A stretch of DNA of 64,000 nt from Pseudomonas putida (GTDB lineage: Bacteria; Pseudomonadota; Gammaproteobacteria; Pseudomonadales; Pseudomonadaceae), in contig NZ_JANHLD010000002.1 of NCBI RefSeq assembly GCF_028682455.1, positions 1,240,001-1,304,000 of the forward strand. Direction: 5' to 3'. The position numbers and the translations under genes were made by a program. This document shows, piece after piece, positions 59,383 through 64,000 of the stretch (positions are counted from its first letter, which is position 1; every line of letters starts with the position of its first letter). Under the pieces are notes generated by a model. The model was not told where the DNA came from and made no database searches. It saw only the letters and a list, made by a program, of their open reading frames with translations.

Positions 59383-61593
59383 GTGAACGTCATCCGCCGC
59401 CTGTTACGGCACCCCATTGCGCGCCTTGTTGCCCTGACCGGGCTGGTGCTGGTCTTACCGCTGGGCCTGCGCGCGGCACTGGGCTGGTCGAACCCGCTCG
59501 GTTTTGTTTCAGACCTGGGGATTGCGGGCCTGCTCATCGTACTCCTGCATCGCCGCCCCTGGTGGCAAGCGCTGCCTGTGTTGCTGGCATGGGGCGTCCT
59601 GACGCTGGCCACGGTCGAGCTGGTCAGCGCTGTGGGCAGGCTTCCAAATGCCGCAGACCTGCACTACCTGGTCGACCCTCAGTTTCTGGAAAACTCCACT
59701 GGCGGTGGTTTCGCGCAACCCTGGCTACCCGTCGCCCTGCTGCTTGGCCTGGCGATCTGGCTGGCAACGCACTGGCTGGGGCGCTCCACCCCCTTGCCGC
59801 GATTGCCGCGCAGCGCATGGGCAGTACCGCTGCTGCTGTTGATCAGCCATTGGGGCGCCCAGCATCTGCGCCCCTCTGACGCCGACCAGTGGTACGTGTA
59901 CAACCTGCCTCATCAGTTGCTGGCCGCAGGCGTTGGCGACGTGCAGATCCGCATGGAAGAGTGGCTGGAGGGCGACGTTGTCGATGCCGCACCGAACATG
60001 GCCGGGCTCACCCAGCTGGACCTCGAAGGACACAAGCTGCTCGCCGCACCGGGAATCGCCCGCAACGTACTGATCATCGCACTCGAGGGTATCCCCGGCG
60101 CCTACCTGGACGTCAACCGCCAGGCCTTGCACAGCAGCTACCAGGAAAACCTCATGCCCAACCTCAGCCGCTGGGCAGAGCGCGGCATGAACACCCCGGA
60201 CTATGTACTGCACAGCCACCAGACCATCCGCGGCCTGTATGCAATGCTCTGCGGCGACTACGACAAGCTCGACAATGGCACCCCCAAGGGCGTCGAGATG
60301 CTGACCCAGAATGAACGCAACCAGGCGTGCCTGCCCGCTCAATTGCACAAGAACGGGTTTGCGACGCACTACCTGCAGGGCGCCGGCCTGCGCTTCATGG
60401 CCAAAGACAAGATCATGCCGCACATCGGCTTCGACACGACCCTGGGTCTTGAATGGTTCACCAACAGCAATTACCTGGAGTTCCCCTGGGGCAAGGATGA
60501 CAAGGCCTTCTTTGAAGGGGCCCTGGACTACGTCGGCCAGCTGAAAAAGCAACAGCAGCCCTGGATGCTGACCCTGCTGACGGTTGGCACCCACCAGCCC
60601 TACTCGGCGCCCGATGACTACCTGCAACGCTACGACACCCCCAAGCAGGCCGCCGTGGCGTACCTGGACGACGCCCTGGGTGAGTTTCTCGGCGGCCTGG
60701 AAAGCCAGGGCGTGTTGCAAGACACCCTGGTGGTGATTACCTCGGACGAATCCCACGGCATTGATGGCGTGCGGTTGGCATCATCGTGGGGCTTCAACCT
60801 GATGCTCGCACCCGAGCAGCATCAGCTGCCCCATGTGAAGTCCGGGGTGTACGGGCATATCGACTTGAGCACGTCGATCCTCGACTATTTTGCCCTGCCC
60901 GTTCCCAAGGCCTTGAGCGGTCGCTCACTGTTCCGTGACTACGCCACAGGCCGCGAGATCATGTCGTACACCAATGGCAAGCTTCGTTACCACGATGGCC
61001 AGGGCACTTTTGCCGAGTGCGACTTCCAGCAGCGCTGCCAGCAGTACGCGAGTGAAGGATTCATCGCCGAACGCAAGACCCTGGTAGGCCAGTACGGGGG
61101 CTCACGCGCTCGACTGGTCACGGCGAGGGCCACCGCCCTGGATCAATCGTTGCTGCGCACGCCGCTGAACCAGCATTACCAGTTCGGTAGTCCCGCCATC
61201 ATCCCGCTTCAAGCGCAGATCAAGGATGACTGGGCCGATAACCTCATCGGCGCCCAATACCTGGAAATGCCCAAGGGCTCGCAGACACGGGTGCGCCTGA
61301 CCGTACGCTCGGTAGACCCACATCAGAACGCCTACATCCTGCTCAAGGCCAAGGAGCTGGAGCAGGATGTGCCATTGGGCCTGCCCGCAGAAATGGTGGT
61401 GACCGCCGACAAGCCGCTGGAGATGGATTTCAGTTTCGACAACCCTGAGTCACGCAAGGCGTTTTCTTTCCACCTGCTGGGCTACGGGCTAGGCGCCGTG
61501 GAGGTCAGCGACTTCAGTGTGATCACCGAGTTGGCCGGACAATCCGAGAATACCGACGAACTCTCTGAAGAACTCAGTGCTCAATCCAGTTGA
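59383..61593 (+). CDS. LTA synthase family / sulfatase-fold phosphotransferase
   Basis: A 736-residue inner-membrane protein. About five N-terminal helices reach residue 165, then a large periplasmic sulfatase-fold domain begins (NVLIIALEGIPGAYLD). The catalytic Thr sits in HSHQTIRGLYAMLCG, and metal contacts are in VVITSDESHG and YGHIDLS. A C-terminal beta-rich domain of about 150 residues follows. Family members transfer phosphoglycerol or phosphoethanolamine-type groups; in Pseudomonas the acceptor may be periplasmic glucans or lipids. I chose the GTG at 59383, six bases after GGAAGG; the ATG at 59365 lacks a site. Confidence 0.85.
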   Translation: MNVIRRLLRHPIARLVALTGLVLVLPLGLRAALGWSNPLGFVSDLGIAGLLIVLLHRRPWWQALPVLLAWGVLTLATVELVSAVGRLPNAADLHYLVDPQFLENSTGGGFAQPWLPVALLLGLAIWLATHWLGRSTPLPRLPRSAWAVPLLLLISHWGAQHLRPSDADQWYVYNLPHQLLAAGVGDVQIRMEEWLEGDVVDAAPNMAGLTQLDLEGHKLLAAPGIARNVLIIALEGIPGAYLDVNRQALHSSYQENLMPNLSRWAERGMNTPDYVLHSHQTIRGLYAMLCGDYDKLDNGTPKGVEMLTQNERNQACLPAQLHKNGFATHYLQGAGLRFMAKDKIMPHIGFDTTLGLEWFTNSNYLEFPWGKDDKAFFEGALDYVGQLKKQQQPWMLTLLTVGTHQPYSAPDDYLQRYDTPKQAAVAYLDDALGEFLGGLESQGVLQDTLVVITSDESHGIDGVRLASSWGFNLMLAPEQHQLPHVKSGVYGHIDLSTSILDYFALPVPKALSGRSLFRDYATGREIMSYTNGKLRYHDGQGTFAECDFQQRCQQYASEGFIAERKTLVGQYGGSRARLVTARATALDQSLLRTPLNQHYQFGSPAIIPLQAQIKDDWADNLIGAQYLEMPKGSQTRVRLTVRSVDPHQNAYILLKAKELEQDVPLGLPAEMVVTADKPLEMDFSFDNPESRKAFSFHLLGYGLGAVEVSDFSVITELAGQSENTDELSEELSAQSS

Positions 61594-61599
61594 TTCGCC

Positions 61600-62022
61600 T
61601 CACATGAGGCAATAGAAATCGCTGAGCTCCGTGACGATCTCACGCTTGGCGTTGTACAACCGGGCCTCGGGGGTGAGCGCGATCGAGCGGCCCTCGAGGA
61701 CATAGCGCTGGCCCGCTTCGAAATGGGCGTAATTGAGGGTCAGGTAGCACACACGTACGGTGGGGCCTCCCATCGTGCCCATGCCCCCGCCACCGGCGAC
61801 TTCGTAGTCGAACCGAACGACCAGCTCGTGACTGCCGGGGGTGACCTGGAAATAGCGCCCATCGCGCAGGCGCTGTTTATCCAGGCGTTCGGCCAGCAGC
61901 TATCTGTCGTTGGGAAAGGGGATAGAGAAATCGACCCAGGCCATCTGTGGATCGGCAACCGGAATCGGGGTCTGGCAAGCCGCAACGACACTGACGGCGA
62001 GTAACAGCATCATCCTGCGCAT
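61600..62022 (-). pseudogene. PA0061/PA0062-type lipoprotein gene interrupted by one amber codon
   Basis: The minus strand from ATG 62022 encodes a signal peptide with lipobox VVAAC (Cys16), then TPIPVADPQMAWVDFSI, a TAG at 61902-61900, and in the same frame LLAERLDKQRLRDGRYFQVTP, SHELVVRFDYEV, GQRYVLEG and a Cys-containing end to the TGA at 61600. Lengths and content on both sides of the TAG fit one 140-codon lipoprotein gene of the kind annotated as PA0061/PA0062 family in Pseudomonas. Only the stop breaks it; there is no frameshift. It could be decay, a recent mutation, or a sequencing error. Confidence 0.85.
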
Positions 62023-62094
62023 GATAAATGCCCCAAGGGGTTATTCATTCAGAATAGCGCCGGGTGGGTCGCTTGGCTGCCCGATTCATGCCCC

Positions 62095-62868
62095 CTACGT
62101 CCACCCTTCAAGACGCATGGTTGCGCGCACCAGGCGTTGCTCCTCCAGTTCGATCTCCTTGAGGTTGTCGCGGATGCCGTTGATGTGTTCGCGCGCGGCG
62201 CGCTGCGCTTGCTCGGGCAGGCGCTCGATGACCGCGTGATAGAGACGTGCGTGCTGGCGGTCGATCTGGCGTTTTTGCTTGGGCCGGTGGTAGAGGTTGT
62301 TGACCGAGGCGAACACGGTGCTGAGCATCAGGTCGGTCAACGACTGCAGCGTGTGCAGCAACACCGGATTGTGCGAGGCCTCGCAAATCGCCAGGTGGAA
62401 GGCATGATCAAGACGGGCATGTTCACGCGGGTCGAGCGATTCCGCCTGGCTGTGAGCGGCGAGCATCTCTTCGTAGCGGCGGGTCAGCAGGACGAAGTCT
62501 GCATCGGTTCCGCGCAAGGCCGCCAGACGCGCTGACTCGGCCTCCAGCAGCACCCGTACCTCCAGCAGGTCAAAGAGCGTGCGCGGCTGCGAATTGAACA
62601 GGTGCATCAGCGGACTGGCATTGGGCGGACCGTTCAGTGTGGCAACCCGCGAATCGCGGCCCTGGACCGTCTCGATAATGCCGCGCCCGCGCAGCACCTT
62701 CAGCCCTTCACGCAGGGCCGAACGGGATATTCCCAGCTTTTGGCAAAGGCGACGCTCCGAAGGCAGTGCCTGGCCGACCTTGAGCACACCGTCGACGATC
62801 AATCGCTCAACCCGCTCGGCCACCACATCGCTCACCTGGCGACGCTTGCCGGATGTCTCTTCATGCAT
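62095..62868 (-). CDS. glcC: FadR/GntR-type regulator GlcC of glycolate oxidase genes
   Basis: A 257-residue regulator. The winged helix is at about 10-75 (VERLIVDGVLKVGQALPSERRLCQKLGISRSALREGLKVLRGRG as split pattern) and the helical FCD ligand domain at about 90-240 (metal-binding EHARLDHAFHLAICEASHN, QHARLYHAV). It is divergent from glcD, as is glcC in other bacteria, and glycolate is the known inducer there. I chose the ATG at 62868; a TTG at 62886 would overlap the operator palindrome. Confidence 0.9.
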   Translation of the reverse strand: MHEETSGKRRQVSDVVAERVERLIVDGVLKVGQALPSERRLCQKLGISRSALREGLKVLRGRGIIETVQGRDSRVATLNGPPNASPLMHLFNSQPRTLFDLLEVRVLLEAESARLAALRGTDADFVLLTRRYEEMLAAHSQAESLDPREHARLDHAFHLAICEASHNPVLLHTLQSLTDLMLSTVFASVNNLYHRPKQKRQIDRQHARLYHAVIERLPEQAQRAAREHINGIRDNLKEIELEEQRLVRATMRLEGWT

Positions 62869-62885
62869 GCCAAGCACCTCCGGCA

Positions 62886-62900
62886 ACTGGTAGTACCAGT
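62886..62900. promoter_or_regulatory. GlcC operator candidate 1
   Basis: ACTGGTAGTACCAGT is a perfect 15-base palindrome about an odd centre, 18 bases upstream of the glcC start. It fits the ACTGGT-N3-ACCAGT type bound by FadR-family regulators and would give autorepression. Confidence 0.7.
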
Positions 62901-62993
62901 ATTGATGGGTAACTCACCTGCCGCTCACTTTAGTTGCGGCACCCTTTCGTTATAAGGCATCTGGCATCCAATGACTGGCTTCGCGCCTGAAAA

Positions 62994-63010
62994 AACTGGT
63001 CGTACCAGTT
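62994..63010. promoter_or_regulatory. GlcC operator candidate 2
   Basis: AACTGGTCGTACCAGTT differs from candidate 1 at one position of the 15-base core. It is about 110 bases upstream of the glcD start and 109 bases centre to centre from candidate 1. Confidence 0.7.
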
Positions 63011-63120
63011 CATGAAGCGATAGACGACGGTCGTTCAACGCTCTACACCTAACCCATAACAAGCGGATCGGCTCGCTACCGGTGCTGCACACAAGAACAA
63101 CGTCAAGCGAGAAGCCTGCC

Positions 63121-64000
63121 ATGAGTATTCTGTACGACGAGCGCATCGACGGGGCACTGCCCAAGGTCGACAAGGCCGCCCTGTTGGCTGAACTGCGTGA
63201 GCAACTGCCGGACATGCAAGTGCTGCACGCTCAGGAAGACCTCAAACCCTACGAATGCGACGGGCTCTCTGCCTACACCACCACGCCGATGCTGGTGGTA
63301 TTGCCCGAGCGCATCGAGCACGTGGAGCGACTGCTCAAGCTCTGTTATCAACGCAAAGTACCAGTGGTGGCGCGGGGAGCCGGCACGGGCCTGTCGGGCG
63401 GTGCATTGCCTGTGACCCAGGGCGTCCTGCTGGTAATGGCGCGCTTCAAGCAGATTCTCGAGATCAACCCAGAGGGGCGTTATGCCCGCGTGCAGCCAGG
63501 CGTACGCAACCTGGCGATATCCCAGGCAGCCGCGCCTTACGGCCTGTATTACGCACCGGACCCATCCTCGCAGATAGCCTGTTCGATCGGCGGTAACGTC
63601 GCCGAGAACGCCGGGGGCGTGCACTGTCTGAAATACGGCCTGACCGTACACAACCTGCTCAAGGTAGACATTCTCACCATCGAAGGTGAGCGCATGACCC
63701 TGGGTAGCGATGCCCTGGACTCGCCCGGCTTCGACCTGCTCGCCTTGTTCACAGGCTCCGAAGGCATGCTTGGGATCATCACCGAGGTCACGGTCAAGCT
63801 GCTGCCCAAGCCGCAGGTGGCCAAGGTGTTGTTGGCAAGCTTCGACTCCGTGGAAAAAGCCGGGCGAGCGGTGGGTGAAATCATTGCCGCTGGCATCATT
63901 CCAGGTGGCCTGGAGATGATGGACAACCTGGCGATTCGCGCCGCTGAAGACTTTATTCACGCCGGCTACCCGGTGGAAGCCGAGGCCATCCTGCTGTGCG
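63121..64000 (+). CDS. glcD: Glycolate oxidase subunit GlcD (partial, 3' end outside window)
   Basis: The first 293 codons of a FAD-linked oxidase of the vanillyl-alcohol oxidase fold. The PCMH-type FAD domain is seen in VPVVARGAGTGLSGGALPV (FAD pyrophosphate loop) and SSQIACSIGGNVAENAGGVHCLKYGLT. GlcD with GlcE and GlcF oxidises glycolate to glyoxylate at the membrane. The ATG at 63121 follows AAGC with only a weak ribosome site. The length expected for the full gene is about 500 codons, so roughly 40 percent is missing. glcE and glcF should follow beyond the window. Confidence 0.93.
   Translation, partial: MSILYDERIDGALPKVDKAALLAELREQLPDMQVLHAQEDLKPYECDGLSAYTTTPMLVVLPERIEHVERLLKLCYQRKVPVVARGAGTGLSGGALPVTQGVLLVMARFKQILEINPEGRYARVQPGVRNLAISQAAAPYGLYYAPDPSSQIACSIGGNVAENAGGVHCLKYGLTVHNLLKVDILTIEGERMTLGSDALDSPGFDLLALFTGSEGMLGIITEVTVKLLPKPQVAKVLLASFDSVEKAGRAVGEIIAAGIIPGGLEMMDNLAIRAAEDFIHAGYPVEAEAILLC

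Overview
The window is a 64 kb piece of a high-GC gammaproteobacterial chromosome that looks like the Pseudomonas putida group. The reasons are dense GC-rich coding, FecI/FecR-type iron signalling, an LpxO, a GlcC/GlcD pair, and eight copies of short paired REP elements, most with the core GTAGGAGCGGGCTTGCCCC, in gaps between genes. I see no tRNA, rRNA, CRISPR array, prophage block or insertion sequence.

Layout. 1-3300: a minus-strand type VI secretion module (VgrG, DUF4123 chaperone, and the start of a VasX-like effector cut by the window edge). 3600-8870: SulP transporter, CAP-domain protein, SleB-type hydrolase, and an Rrf2 regulator divergent from an NDH-2-like flavoprotein. 8900-13000: ECF sigma, FecR and a TonB receptor with a signalling domain, i.e. 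a cell-surface iron-uptake circuit. 13100-19000: ThpR, then a basic amino-acid-type ABC importer interleaved with an AstE/aspartoacylase-like deacylase and followed by an RpiR regulator. 19100-21200: LpxO, an AhpD-like protein and a GNAT enzyme. 21230-23700: a cobalamin riboswitch in front of a TonB receptor.

23750-32710 is the most coherent block, a complete-looking carnitine catabolic locus: DmlR-like regulator, D-malate/tartrate dehydrogenase, BCCT transporter, Rieske oxygenase CntA with Glu205, aldehyde dehydrogenase, CntB reductase and a PAS-HTH regulator. It should turn carnitine into trimethylamine plus malic semialdehyde, then D-malate, then pyruvate. GTTAAC pairs spaced 18 bp apart lie in two of its promoter gaps.

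32720-40660: DUF1275 protein, small lipoproteins, a DASS/SLC13 permease, a two-component system, and a glycine-zipper protein with a Lys-His tail. 40715-45506: an N-heterocycle-type catabolic locus (Asp/Glu racemase-superfamily protein lacking one catalytic Cys, NCS1 permease, GntR regulator, cytosine-deaminase-like amidohydrolase). 45600-48240: diguanylate cyclase, LysR regulator and PACE efflux pump. 48300-53110: an S24 repressor, gamma-glutamyl polyamine genes (puuB, puuR, puuA) and a PL7 alginate-lyase-like gene whose promoter shares palindromes with the S24 gene. 53120-58150: orphan sensor kinase, YghU-type GST, small membrane and helical proteins, and a PotD-like binding protein. 58200-64000: an unrecognised AT-richer gene, an LTA-synthase-like sulfatase-fold protein, a lipoprotein gene broken by one amber codon, and glcC/glcD, with glcD running off the window.

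All assignments come from reading motifs, gene order and DNA symmetry by eye; no database search was run.
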